Source of the DNA: Arbacia lixula
Lineage: Eukaryota > Echinodermata > Echinoidea > Arbacioida > Arbaciidae
Reading direction: 5' to 3'
Assembly: GCA_963669155.1 (NCBI GenBank)
Contig: OZ022576.1
Location: 39,797,307-39,861,306 of the forward strand
DNA length: 64,000 bases
A program made the translations under genes and the position numbers. The notes beneath the pieces are model-generated. The model did no database searches. It was not told the origin of the DNA and saw only the letters and a program-made list of their open reading frames with translations. Below are positions 12,761 to 25,937 of the stretch, in pieces; the stretch's first letter is position 1; every line of letters starts with the position of its first letter.

Positions 12761-12860
12761 ACTCTTTGCTACAACGCCCCCTCTCTCGCCCCGCCACCCC
12801 TCCCTGACCCCCCACTTTCTCCCTCTTTCTCTCTCAGCCCGCCTATCATTCTCTCTCTAT
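12705..12860. repeat. (TC)n microsatellite and pyrimidine tract
   Basis: A pure TC run of about 45 bp from 12711, then a further 100 bp of C/T-rich sequence. Confidence 0.9.
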
Positions 12861-13507
12861 CCATCTAATAAATGAGCTAATATTATTTCTTTATCGCTAT
12901 TGGCTTACATGACAAATCAATAAAGCTCAATAATATGTAGCCCTGCGCTACTACAGCGCTCTCATTTTAATGACAATGCATTGACGCTATGTTCGCATTT
13001 CTATCAATCCCGCGAGCGTTGAACGACATAACCATATCCCGACTGCCTCTGGACAGTTTATTGCTGAATACTTTTTATTCATTTTCAATCCAAAAATAAT
13101 TGACGTAGATGGTAATTTCCCTCTCCGACAGGAAATGGGTCGTACATGCATATCTAGTATATACCTAATCTATTGGGAAAAGGATGCCCCATGTTCTTCA
13201 CTATGATTCTCTTTCCGGCGCCATCACCTTTGGAAAGAGGCTAAGCCTGACCTTCATGACGACAAATCTGCGTCTGGGCACAGCGACGGACTGCATAATA
13301 TGTCGAATAGGAAGAATTTCTCCACAAAATGCGCACTTGAAATGTGTGACCGTGTTGGGGTGGGGAGCGGGGTGGTCATGTTTGATGTAAATAAAAGATA
13401 TGGTTTGGGCAGCTTGTGACCTAAAAGTGCGCTCTTCTTTATCCCCTCTTTACTTATATCTCACCACTGGATAATATGCCATGAATTAATATTTCTCCTT
13501 TGGAAAA

Positions 13508-13587
13508 ATGTACCTTTTCATGATCAAATGTACCTTTTCATGATCAAATGTACCTTTTCATGATCAAATGTACCTTTTCATGATCAA
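13508..13587. repeat. Perfect 20-bp tandem repeat, 4 copies
   Basis: The unit atgtaccttttcatgatcaa occurs four times head to tail without a mismatch. It contains the palindrome TGATCA. Perfect identity suggests recent expansion. It is about 420 bp beyond the exon 2 donor, in the intron. Confidence 0.97.
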
Positions 13588-13639
13588 ACCGTACGGTCAG
13601 ATTGGCTGATAGATCTTACATCGATTACGACCAGAAATG

Positions 13640-13749
13640 GTGTGTTTATGTATGTGTGTGTGAGTGTGTGTGTGTGTCTGTGTGTGTGTGTGTGTATGTG
13701 CGTGCCTCCGTATGTATGTGTGTGTGTGTGTTCACGAAGGGGGGGGGGG
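13640..13749. repeat. (TG)n tract ending in a G11 run
   Basis: Alternating TG with TA and GC interruptions, followed by eleven consecutive Gs at about 13739-13749. Confidence 0.9.
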
Positions 13750-14000
13750 CACAATGAACTAAATTGAACTCGTTATCAATACATGAGAAAGTTCCTGGAG
13801 ATGCGAATACTGAGACTACATATTAGACCTACATAAGGCATTTCGACATGTTGACTTTCATGTCATCATTAGAGCTCATGATGCGTAGTATGGGGACATG
13901 AAATCAACTCCAACGTTCCTGTCACCGGGGGAATCACGCCCACGCGGAGCTCCGCCGCAAATATCTTTAATATAGTCTGATATGTCACTATGTTTTTTAC

Positions 14001-14156
14001 CTTTTCATCGTCTTCCGAGAATGGTGCTCCCGTCTGCTTATTAATGACGAGTGATACGCCGATGACGTCATCTTCGCTGTTTCTGATTGGCAGACAGAGA
14101 AGAGACTCCGCCCTCGAGCCCAGATTTGGCTGCACGTCATTCAAACACGGGGGCTC
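14001..14156 (-). CDS. PDE11A: PDE11A-like phosphodiesterase, exon 2 (GAF-A core with NKFDE motif)
   Basis: A 156-bp phase-0 exon, residues 330-381. The acceptor is a T-rich tract ending ttcttcag, and the donor is AAG|GTAAAA. It encodes SLLCLPIRNSEDDVIGVSLV, the central GAF beta strands, followed by NKQTGAPFSEDDE, which fits the NKX(n)FX3DE signature of cyclic-nucleotide-binding GAF domains (N368, K369, F375, D379, E380). The length from exon 1 through this exon matches vertebrate PDE11A residue for residue, so no exon is missing between them. The first 20 residues (EPPCLNDVQPNLGSRA) are unlike the usual DAYxDxRFN...TGYKT segment of the family. In the cell this domain would be the N-terminal regulatory GAF of the dimer. 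Confidence 0.92.
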
Positions 14157-15213
14157 CTGAAGAAAAACAAAAGCACAAGCAGAAAATGAGCATAACGATG
14201 GGGAATGTTGGGAAGTATCTGCACATTATTACTGCACAGTTGGAAACAGCTATGTCCGTGAGGAGAGAGATCACAATTACTGCCGAGCTGGAATCTGACA
14301 GTCGGAAAAGGGAAACCGACCTGGGGGTCAGATTAAACTGCACGCCCCTCCTGCCCGAGGGTGGAACGTGGAGAGGGGTGTGAGTTGGCACAAACATGCA
14401 CACACGTAATATAATACTTGAGAAGATCACGGGGAAGGATTATGATAATCATGGTCGTCTTACGGGGCAGTTTCAAGATTATATCTCCCGTAATCTGTCA
14501 CCGAAATGCTCCGCTGACAAATAAGAGAATGAGAAAGATAATCGAGAATTGAATTCTTGATATCAAGAAATAGGAATACATTTTAAAACGGCTTGCTATG
14601 TGTACCTATGACAAACAAACACCTAAGCACAAATTGACACGCTTAGGAGGAAACACCTCGGAGGGTTTGGGAAGGATGGGGCGCAGGCATACACAGATGA
14701 GATAGGGGAGGAAGAGAGGTGTAATATAGGTATGAAATATTAGTTTATTGTCAAAAGAGAGAAATGAGGCAAGTGCATGATTATTTACATTTCGGTGAAA
14801 TGCCGCAACGGTTTTTCGTTTATATACCGCACTGACAGGAAATAATAAACATATCATATTGCATCACTATCTACGTGGGTTGATGGCATCTAAGACACAT
14901 ATATTAGATTAATTCATTATGTCGTAGTACATGATATATCCCGCTGTCATGTCATCTCCGGAAACTATCAATCTTACAGAACTTCAAAAAGGATTAATGA
15001 ACTTAACGTCGTCGATCATAAATAGGACACAGGAAAGTACGACGTGCGAATAAATGTGAAATGAAATCATATTTCAGAGGGGCAAAGGGATGAAACAAGA
15101 TCAGAGGTTGGGGCGAAAGACGACGTCTTCAGATGGTGTAAGAAATGGTGGGTGATTAGTTAAAGACTTGATGAGTCATAGCAATGGGAAATAAGGATGG
15201 AGAGCAGGAGGGA

Positions 15214-15265
15214 GAGGAGAGAGAGAGAGAGAGAGAGGGAGACAGAGTGAGAGAGAGCGGGAGAA
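15214..15265. repeat. (GA)n microsatellite
   Basis: Purine run of AGAGAG units with short interruptions. Confidence 0.85.
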
Positions 15266-18200
15266 GAACATGTCCATTGAGTAATCAACTTCTGCTCTGT
15301 AATGCTAGTGATGTTATCTTATTTGAAGTAATAACGACTCGATGCGCAATAGTCCATGCACACAGGGCGAAAAGGCTGAGCGGAGTGCGTTCAGTAGAAA
15401 AAAAAATCAAGTATTAAAAAACGCTTTGATCCATTCCAAATTCCCTTATAGCGTCATCAAAACCAATTGGAGGGGAAGGTCTAAGCTCTCTCCGATTACC
15501 CCTGATTCACCCCTCCTTGGAGAAGTGCAGATCTATTTCACCGAGTTGGCATTTCGATTCCATGTGACATGACCGGAATAGCCATCTCTGAGGGTTATTA
15601 AATATCTGTTCGCAGAAATCACATCAAACACGTGAGCGGTGCTCACAAATACACGATTGATGGCTTACCTAAGTGGTCATCCGTTCACCGAAGTGTTTCT
15701 AAGTAAGGCCAACAAAATGTGAATCACTCTTCAACGAATCGACCGATTCCAGTCTTTATTTCAGAGGGTTTTTTTATCAATCCTTATTTGGGGCAATAGT
15801 TTCAGGCTTGAAAATATGAATGGTTTTTGTTTTCCTTTCTTTTAAGATACGAAGATGTTTTGTATTATTATCTGTCAGAAGGGGAGATAACTGCAGGAAA
15901 TGGTGGAATATTTACTTGTTTGTTAACATTTCCCTTCCTCCATTCCGTAAAAAGGGAATTTCTGCGGATGAAATCCCAGTCATACAAATCAGGTGCATGA
16001 TATTGTTTCATCAATGTACCCACATGATCTATTCGATATGCGAAGTGGGCGCGGAAAGAGAAATGAGTTTTACATTACTCGCTCGTCGGGCTGGGTGGAG
16101 TGCAGGAGAGGATGACGTATTTCCAGAGAAATGATAACGTGATCGGTTAGAAGATTCGTCATTCGATGGACGTCGTGGGTAGAATAACATGACGCCTTGT
16201 TCTCCGCCTTCCAACTAAGGCTGATCTCTCTCAAATGCCACTGTAGTCGGTGGGACTGATGTAAATGCCCCGAAGAGATTCGCAAGTAAACATGTTATAT
16301 CATTCGCATTTATAGACAGAAAATGTCGTGCACACCAGTATTTCGAGATTGTTCATTAGAAGTCACTTTCATTCCTAAAAATAGCTTCAAAGTAGGTGAT
16401 TTCATGTTAAAGAAACATATTTTTGAACGCAGTCAGGTATGGTCTTATAATATTAATTTCTATCAAAATGCATAAGAAATGCGTTCTTAGTATGCCCATA
16501 ATAGCAACTGACTTTACTGCTAGACATTCTCGCAATATCATTTTTATTGATATTCGTAGTCACTATTCAATTGGCGAATGATTGGAGATGGGTATTTGTT
16601 ACTAGCAATACTCATGAATGAATGTCAAACAAATTTCATTAATGTGTGTTCCTATATGTTAAAAGTATATGGCATGCGAATGCGGTATGCATAGGACGAG
16701 ATATAAACTGGCTGACCCGCTAATGACTGTTTAATGAGAAGTCATCAAAAAACTCATTAGAGGATATTAAGTGTCATCCTCATAATCAATCGATGAAATA
16801 TGCAAAGGAGGAAATTGGTGGGATATCATTTAGCACAGTGTCCCAATGGCGGATGACCCCTTATTAAACAAGGGCATGCTAAATTATAGCATGATACTGC
16901 GGGAGGTGTAGAGGTTGTGTCAGGTATGGGGATTTAGGGGGGGGGGCGAAGTGGGGTGGTAGTAAAAGGGCGTAGCGCAACGTAAGCACCTTAAGGCGAC
17001 AATTGAAAAACGTATTTGTTCATTGATGTTCTAAAAGAGTTCTTTGGTTGATGGCTTTTGTCTGAACCCAAAGAATTATTTTGATTTGTTGTATGATGTA
17101 CACATTCAGAGATGATTAAGTGGGAGAGTAAAACAACGGGATAAGAGGAAGACCTTTTAATTGGTCTTTTTATTCGATATCATAGCTGTAAAAATTGTCA
17201 GTTTTTATTTAGTGACTGGTCTATTCAACCCAGAACATCAAATTCTCTTCAACTCGGTACAAGTACGCCATTACCATCAATTCTAGGTCGTATGAATGAC
17301 TCACGCATTGTCCCGATTTGTGTGCCAACAAATGATTATTGATGTAGCTCCGACAACCTTGATTACATTATTGCCACATGAATTATCTGTTCAAGACAGA
17401 ACGACGGAAAGCACGACACATGCTTAACCTAACTGGATAATGGTGTCGTGCAGTCAGAATATTAAATATCAATTGTACGTTGCGTCTGACTGGACTACGC
17501 TGTTAGCGCAACAATATATAACATATATCTGCACATGTACGATCGTTAGATACGATATAATAGGAACCACTTGGCAATGCGGTTGTATATTTTAACATTT
17601 TGTTGGGACATTGTGTAAAGAAGTGGCTATAATCCGAATCCGAGTCCGATCAACATTTATGGGCATTCTGGCCTAATTGGTAACATTTTGCCCAAGAGCT
17701 AGTGATAAATTCAGCTAGCATGATAAGTTGTTGCATATATCGGACACTCATGCAGCCAGTAATACTCCTAGTGAATAATAGTATCAGAAACGGCTGCTTC
17801 ACACAATATGCATGTGAAAAGACGAGTATGGTCATCTCCCTCTCTCTCTTTTCCAATAACCAATCGAATTTAGTTAAATTTGCATGGAAGATCAATTGAT
17901 TAGGGTATCACATTCTGTCAAGATTTCCGTTTCACTTCTAAAGTAATGATGCTGTTTAGGATGCCATTGTTTGGTGTACGTAAATAAGGATGATGCAGTA
18001 GTTTGTTTTTTGTGTTTTTCTTCAATTCATCATGTATAAACATCTATATCCGACATACCGAGAGGTAAAATTCATGATTTCATCTTACACCATAAGCAAA
18101 GGTGAACACGAAAACAGTTGATTTTTATTTAATTCAACAATTCAATCTGGATTCAATTTTGAAAAAAAAAAGATGTACATCAAATCTCAAAAGAAATATA

Positions 18201-18894
18201 TTAAAAATATATTATAAAATTGACCAAACTACATCAGAGAAGATACATGGAAATACCAAACGAAAGGAGATAAAAACAAATATAAATCAAACAAAATACA
18301 ACAATTACGTTGGTCATTTTGTTTCTAGGTGCGATGCAGCCGAAAAAAAAAAATTCAACATGGTATGAAAAATAAATATCGCTGCTGAAAATATCGCTGA
18401 TTTGAAAGGGCACATAGCATTATCAAGATGCAAACACAAATGTAAGACATTTAAGTCCATGGATAGCCTCAAGGGGAATAAGGATACACCTTGTCATCGG
18501 TAGGATTACGAGGAGAAGATGTAGGAGGATCGCGGGGATGAGCGTATCACATGGATGATAATCCCCAGACAGGATATCACCCATCTTCACCTCACAGGAA
18601 CAGATGAGAGAGAGAGGAGGGATATTTACGTCACAATGTGGGGGAAGCCTTCGACGCCATTTCAATAAGCGGTCACTGAGCGAGGTATGCCCCTCCCCCA
18701 TACACTGTGACGCGTTACGGTTTCACATCGTCAACCGTTTTGTTCCATAGACTTAATGTACTTTACAAGCGATCCGTTAACTATGTGATTTTTGTTTAAT
18801 GTCCTGCGTTTTTTGAGGATGTTCCTCATCAACCTACGTACATATGAAGATGAGTATATCGTAATTACTTGCATTAGTATGCAGAAGACGCGTA

Positions 18895-18920
18895 CCTCTC
18901 TCTCTCTCTCTCTCTCTATC
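18895..18920. repeat. Short (CT)n microsatellite
   Basis: About twelve CT units. Confidence 0.85.
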
Positions 18921-19500
18921 TCACTATATCACGTAATTCTTTAGAATCCTTCACACTTTGGTGGTAGAAATGTGTTGACCAAACATTATGTTTATGAATT
19001 CAACAACGAACAATCGTCACATTGCACAATTTCTGGTAGCAATTACTGAATAAAAGCTCATATCGCCAAGTGTCAATTCGAGGATAAGAGGTAGTTGTGG
19101 AAAAGACTACGGGATCCGTAATAAATCAAGTGCCATTTTGCCAAGATGATGTATTCATATCAGAATTCTTGAAATAAATCATCTGAATATAAAATCATTG
19201 AGGAAGAAATTATTACTAACTACAGCCCTTTATCTTTTAACCAAACTCTTCCTTACAGACAGGTACAAATCTGCTTTATAAAAGCCTATTACTGGCACCC
19301 CTCGGATTTGGAGTTGAATCTATTTGCGCCACGTAAAAAAAAAATATCCGTAGCACCCGTGTGTATTACTGGTGCCAGAATGCGACTGTGGCAGATAAAG
19401 AGTTGAAAGCCCGATGTCGGTCTAAGATAAGAAATATATTCAGAAGAAAATTGAGGCATTGTTTACTAGTTCCTAAATATCGTGAAATCATCATAAGCCA

Positions 19501-19582
19501 AGTGGTAGCCCGGTGGATAGATAGGTGGTGTCGCAGCCTGGCTAGCTGTAGATTCGAGTAGGTTCGAGTCCCGAACGGCCCT
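19501..19582 (+). mobile_element. tRNA-derived SINE head (candidate)
   Basis: Contains a perfect Pol III B box, GGTTCGAGTCC, at 19561-19571, and an A-box-like TGGTAGCCCGGTGG about 58 bp upstream. The 3' side is not a clean acceptor stem and I cannot fold a full cloverleaf, so a SINE or tRNA pseudogene is more likely than a working tRNA gene. Confidence 0.45.
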
Positions 19583-20139
19583 CTCTTTGTTTATTTGCGA
19601 ACAGATTAATCTATGTTATTACTACGGAGAGTATGATAACACGTTTAAAAACGCCAAGGCGAATTTTTAGACACATAATTGTCCTAGACGTCTGATAATT
19701 TTATCCCATCTTGTATCCTGAATTTGAGCAGTTACCCCCATATGACATACTATTCCCTTTTCATATCACTCATGTACCATTTTTGCCAACATAATCTTCT
19801 GAACACATTCCTAAAGTGAAATATTCACGTATTTCTAGGTGTCGGGTGAAACGATCAGCTTCGACCAGTACGAGCAGAAAAGTTCTCATCTCAGACGACG
19901 CAATCATTTCACCTCAGGTGTCTGCAGGATGACGTGGATTGTCAAACACGACGGATCTCTTTCGGAACAGACCCCAGTGACACTGCACTGTCTGAAGCCA
20001 TTGTGAATAATAAAGATGGGCTCGTCCTGGTTTGTAGACCAGCGCTTTACGTTTCAACAGGTGTCGGACACACAATCCCGGCGAATCACCTTACTCGGCT
20101 GGCGTGCTGCGCTGGCCTGGACTCATATTAAGCTATTTC

Positions 20140-20645
20140 TGTTCCTTCTTTCTTTCTTCCAACACTCGCCCTCTATCTCTCCTTTTCATCCCATCCCCCT
20201 TTCCTCTCTCCCTCATTTTTGTTCTCCCTTTGCCCTCCTATTTCCTCTTTTCTTTCTTAAACTCAGTTTTTGTTTCTTTTCTCCGCTATCATTTGACAAA
20301 AATTAAATTTATCACAAATTACCCTTTTCCCTTCTTATTCTGCTCTACCTCTTTTTTTCCTCCTCCCTCGCCACCTCTTCCCTTCCTACTCCTCCTTCTC
20401 TTTACAGCCCTCTCTTCATTTGTCTGTCCTCTCCCCCTACCCCTTCTTCTTTCTCTCCCCCCGTCCCCTCTTTTCTTGTTCTCCCTTTGACATCTCATTT
20501 CTATTTTTCTTTCTCGAACTGACTTTTTGCTTTTCTCCTCTCTCATTTGAAAAAAATACACTTATCCCAAATGTGCCCTTTTCTTTGTTACTCTGCTCTA
20601 TCTCTCTTTTTCATCCTTCCTCCTCTCCTCCTCCCTCTCTCCGCA
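20140..20645. repeat. 500-bp pyrimidine-rich tract with a 257-bp tandem duplication
   Basis: Plus strand is almost entirely C/T. The stretch from gttctccctttg at 20221 recurs, diverged, from 20478. Both copies then run through a homologous tcatttga-aaaa segment and a CTGCTCTA-CTCTTTTT segment in the same order. Frames open here are low complexity. Confidence 0.8.
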
Positions 20646-21240
20646 GCCATATCTTGTAAGCCATAGTATGCGGGGGTGGATGTCCCTGTTCGCGGGGATG
20701 ATTGCCTCTTGTCCTCCTACATAGCTCCTACATAGTGAAGAAGCCACAAGGGGGATCCACAGGATCACATAGTCGCTTGTATGACACATCCACAGGGCCC
20801 GATTATAGCTCAAGTCGCGGGTGAGGTTCATTGAATAACGGTCTCGATGTTCATTTAGGACACTTTCCGTGGAGACGCTATGTCGCCATTAAATTTTACA
20901 CCAGTACTAAGAAGAGAATTCATAATTTTTAACACGAAACCAAGTTTAAAGAGGAAATATGTTGTTCGCCACGCGTCGTGTAAGAATTGTACTCGTCGAA
21001 TACACGACCCGCACGCATTCCGTGCGAAATCCATGCAGACTGCTTGTATAATGAATGCTTACTTTTTTTCCTAGCAATTCTCGTTTTGGCTTTGGGTGCA
21101 TGCAGCGAAAGCAATAAAATCGGGAGCGTACTTAAACTAGTTCGTAGTCGTAGTTTGTAGTCAAATGAAAGAACAGCCGTCTTCCATCGAGTGCATGTGA
21201 CTGATGCTGTCAGAGAAGAACAATGTGTATCTGATAGATT

Positions 21241-21456
21241 ACCGAAGTGGTGTCGTCATATGAGCTTGCTGTCAAAACAATTGGTTCTAAACAAATTGAG
21301 TTCAGTGGGAGGTTTAGCTGTCCGATATTGTATATCGGACTAGTGTCCGGCATTCCCAATTAGAGTCCCCGTTGTGATTACCGCTGCTTGCTCTACCAGT
21401 AATGTTTAGAACCAGTTGTCTTGACAATAATGTTCAAATGACGTCCAGCTTCGGTA
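21241..21456. mobile_element. Foldback MITE-like element, ~54-bp imperfect arms
   Basis: The left arm starts ACCGAAG at 21241 and runs to GGTTCTAAACA. The right arm, from about 21403 to CTTCGGT at 21456, is its imperfect reverse complement with several short mismatched blocks. Inside lies a separate perfect hairpin, GTCCGATAT/ATATCGGAC, at 21320-21340. No coding capacity. Confidence 0.6.
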
Positions 21457-22015
21457 CTCCATTGTCAGGGCATTAGCATCATGCTGGCATTGTGTAACAC
21501 GCGATGATCTTTCAAAGCTTCTCTCTTATCACATTAACAGACTCGCTTCTCAATCCGAAATCCATTTGATTTGGGAATGGGATTTTGGAGGAGGGGAGCA
21601 GCATGCGAAATATTTCCAGTAAATCATAAGAAGGGAGAAATTCGGTCACCGAGTTTATCCAGTTTTCCAATGTTGCTACATTCTATGTAAAGTCTCACGC
21701 GGAGCATTTGAACTTGAGACAATACTGTGTGGTTCAATCCAAGAGATGGAGATGAAAATTTCACTAAGAAACATGCACGTTCCAACATATGACTGGAAAA
21801 GTTCTTTTATGCAATACAAATTCGTTTGACCGCTGTCTAAATATCTAAATAGATGTAGGTGCTTTCACATTTTAATACAACTGTATTGTTTTCAATGTAA
21901 CATTTTTAAGGCAGAATTATGTGTGCTACCTATCTATAACCGATTTGATAAAGTCTTAATTTACAGTCATGACACATCCGCTTGGATGACGTCATAGAAG
22001 AAACCCCATCCACGC

Positions 22016-22078
22016 TCCCCCCCCCCCCCCTAACCACCACTACCACCACCACCACCACTACTACTACCACCACCCTCC
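22016..22078. repeat. C14-class run and (ACC)n/(ACT)n microsatellite
   Basis: A long C run at about 22016-22030 followed by ACC and ACT trinucleotides. Confidence 0.9.
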
Positions 22079-25000
22079 GAATAGCAACAAATAAACTTTA
22101 AAACAATGAATTTTGTGTGGGTTGTCAAGGCATATCTGGTCTTTCCATCGTACGATGATATTTTGTGGGACAACTTCTTTCATTGTAAGTTGATATTCAT
22201 GAAGTGGGTTAGCATGATAAGAAAGGGATTTACCAGATCTAATGATTTGGTTCGTTTAGGTTTATTAATTGGAAAATTAAATTTTCGAATAAACGTTTCC
22301 TATCTAATTTTCGAATAAACTGACCCTATTTCATTTTTGTATTAACTAACTTTTCAGTTTTTCTAACCTTATTTTTACTGTTTTAGATGAACTAACTTAC
22401 GGGGGGAGCTATAACCATTTCAACGACTGTCTGGTCGTTGAATCTATGATTAGCATTCAAACACGCATAATATTGTAACGATGCGCGATGCGAGAGCATG
22501 GAATCAGAAAAAAACACTTAAATGCTTGTCTCGAATTTTTTATACCGTTCTGTTTTGGTCGCTTTTCTAATATAACATTACTATTATTTGACATTATTCA
22601 TAACGTGTTTCAACAGTTATAACAGCGGCTTACTGCGAATGATAACAAATATTTCCCCCTCTATCAAGGAAGTTATCAACATCAACGAGAAGTTACAATG
22701 ATAAAACGATTACTATTCATTACGTGTTATCTGAAATGGGGACGACGATTACGGGACTAACAGCATTCTGGTTGAACTCATATTATTAGTTAGTCGCTTC
22801 ACAATCTATTTTTGCGTGTTTTCAGTACTTACATTACTTTATCATAATTAGTCTAAAGCAGGTATCTGCATTTTGCAAGAAGAAAATAAGATTTAAATGA
22901 CTTAAACTGATGTAAGTGATATATTTCAATTAATATTTGAAAATTTTGTGGGATTTGCGAAGGCGGAGAATGATCGTTTTCCGTGGGTTCGAGAATACAG
23001 CTACTTTAGGGCAATTACAACTCTTGATGCATTACACCTTAATATTTTATAACCCCCGTAAGGTACGAATTTGATAAACAAGATTAGTGGTTCAATGGGT
23101 GATTGACTTGGTAGGTTTTGCAAAGATTAAACTTACTCCTACAGAACTTAATTGTGATGAACACAATAAAACCCACGTGTACGTGACACTGTTTTTCACT
23201 CTGGGAAGAAACCAATATTAATTATCTTAGTGTGCTGAAAACCGTTTTTTCAGGTCTAAGATTTGCCACACACCCTTCAAAATGTGTTATAAAAAATATG
23301 CTATATTGGTATGAGTTCAGCGATCACTAACTTAAACCATGCAATAATGTGATATCAAAGCTAGATTAACATGATAATTTAAAACAAAAATACTTTCTGT
23401 GATCCTGAAATGTAAGCAGAATGGGCCTTGTGGTTTGACGGATTAGACATAACTCCACCGTCATCAGTGTTGTGATTATTAGTTCCATACTCTTTGCTGC
23501 TAAACTTACCTTTTAGGTGGTACGTATTGAAATTAAACTACCATGATTACAAAGTGAAGAAGGTGTAGATAGAATACAAATGGGTGTATGGTTGTAGGGA
23601 ATAGTCAATACGCAATAGTTTCAATTTCACCTATGTTAAATAATTCTACATGAGCAAAATAATATCATAATTACTGTATATGCATCGTTCCTAAGACACC
23701 AGTGATTAGATAAAACTTCACGAGGTCTAAAGGGTCGCTTTGTTTGGAAGGCTGCTTAGAGTATTAAAACTTCATGTTATATATTAATATATATATATAT
23801 TTAACAGGAAACTCCAGTACTGTTGGCATTTCTGTTATATATGTGTATGTATATATTTATTAGGAAGCAAGTACTGTAAGTATTCGTCCAAATAAAGCGA
23901 CCACCGATTAGACTACGTCTAATTGTTTGTGTTTACATTTACATTTTCAGCGCACTCGGACGTCATATATTCTGCGAATTTGAATTACGGATAACATGGC
24001 TTAAACTATGCAGCCACTTCTGCGAAAACAAACTCGTCGATTGATTGGACTCGCTCCAAAGCAATGCATTTTGATTATGTTCTGACATTTGAGATGGATT
24101 ATGTTTGCCAATGCTGAGGAATAAAGTAAACTCTCCTGAACTTGTTTGGGTAGAATAAACAAACACATTTATCCTTGTTCATCTGACTGATTTTTCGTCT
24201 CTAATGTGCCTGAACTCAAAATATTCTTTAAAAATTAGTAAATCGAGCACATTCCCTAACCGGAATAATGGCATTGCATCACTAATTGTATCACTTCTCT
24301 GTTCAACATCGAATTGTGACAAAATACATGTAATTAGATTGTCAACAGGATTTCGCACATAGTTTAATATATTAATTTATTATTACAAGCAAAGTGGAAA
24401 TATGATAGGAGCAATGTAAATATTGTGTTTCCTCCACGTGTTCATTCATCATTCATAAATCGCAGTACATGTCATTGCGTTGTACTATGATGTTGATGGA
24501 ACAAATACTGATATGTGAGAGGTTTGTATATGTATGACCAACCACACAATACACGAAAGAAAGTACCTCAACTGTCGTATCCATAATAAGGCGTTACCAG
24601 AGATGAATGCTCAACTTATTTTTAAATCATTCACGTGACTCTAAATGCAACAACTTCCCTAAATATAAAACTATACAGCAGCTACATCGAAATAAAAAGT
24701 GATCATGATAATTGTCCAACTCTGTTATATGAGACAGTATAATTCAAATCGCATTACGGACTTCCTGGTGTGCTGAGTTTTCTCTGGTAACCTCGCCTTA
24801 TTTTGGATAAACATGTTTGGCAAACGAACGGAAAGTGAAAGACATTCTTACCGCAATGTACGAGCCGTATTTCATGATTCTCACGTGACAGTTTGGGGAG
24901 TAGTTTGCACAGTTTTCACAAGTTGCGGGACGAGCCTAAAGAACAAGATGGAGGTACAGCAAAACAGAAAACACGATGTATAAGCATGCAGCGAACAGAC

Positions 25001-25830
25001 CGACGAGCTTTTCAATGAATGTATGAATCATGCACACAGAATACTAAAGTTTGCAACTACTCATCGAAAGATACTATACATATACAGACAGTGAGAGTCA
25101 AACAACTATGGAGACAGAGTGGCAACATTGAAGAAAAAGCTGACATTTATCATCTAGCTAGGTAGAACTGTGGCGTGGTTCGGCTAAATCTCACGAGGTT
25201 AAATCTGAATGCATGTGTTAACAATATTGCACATAATGGTGGTTCTTATAAGTCCCAAGAGCGGCGAGATATGGGTCTATTGGGAACAGTGGTAACATTG
25301 ACAAAGCTGATGTTATCAAGGTATCGGGCATCACAGCTAGGAACAATTTGGACAAAATATTAGGGCCATATTTCATAATTTTAAGCATTTTATTATTACA
25401 GGCAATGAGGTAAATTAGTAAACAAACATGACTGTACTGTCGGCCGATTGAGCCAGGTAGATTGAAGTTGGAGTCTAATATTTGACGTGGCAGAAACAAC
25501 TGCTCCAATATCAATTATATTCTTATAAAAGAACAATGAATGTTAAATGCGTACTTTTAGGGTTTTAAAAAATGTATATATAATACACCCCTGGCTTACA
25601 CGGAAGACAATTTAGACGTTATTGGACTAAATGGGCATTTACTATAGCATATCACGACAAATACTCACCAGATAGTTGATAGTTATAGTATTAAGGGAAA
25701 ACCCTTACACGAGGTTGAATCTTAAAAAAAAACATGATTTTTTTTAAACGCAGATTGGCACGGTCTGAGGAAAATCAGACGTATGAAAAGGAATTCTATG
25801 GACATCCTAATAAATGGCCCTAAAATCCAC

Positions 25831-25937
25831 GAGCCATATTCATGAAACCTTACTAAGCCTAGTTCATTGCTAAAGTGCATCCAGGTGCATGCATTTTAGG
25901 AACTAACTAGGATAGAAAGGTTTCATGAATATGGCTC
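25831..25937. mobile_element. MITE-like palindrome, 107 bp
   Basis: The ends are perfectly complementary over 21 bp: GAGCCATATTCATGAAACCT begins at 25831 and its reverse complement ends at 25937. The arms continue to pair imperfectly almost to the centre (CTAGTT, TGCAT blocks), so most of the element can fold into one hairpin. It has no coding capacity. Confidence 0.8.

Larger units (their letters stand above)
4997..14000 (-). other. PDE11A-like intron 2
   Basis: A 9.0-kb intron. Apart from the repeats listed separately it looks like unremarkable AT-rich sequence. I see nothing recognisable in 5000-5700, 6960-10250, 10780-11560 and 11900-12700. Open frames here (for example 7739-8020 and 11587-11970) have no family resemblance. 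A G10 run is near 11564. A small plus-strand splice-signal cluster at 11650-11875 is treated as a finding only. Confidence 0.75.

Noticed and set aside
13508..13587. CRISPR-like array
   Set aside because: The 20-bp units abut with no spacers, and the genome is eukaryotic. It is a simple tandem repeat.
19501..19582. Functional tRNA gene
   Set aside because: The B box is good, but no cloverleaf with an acceptor stem can be drawn, so it is listed as a SINE-like relic.
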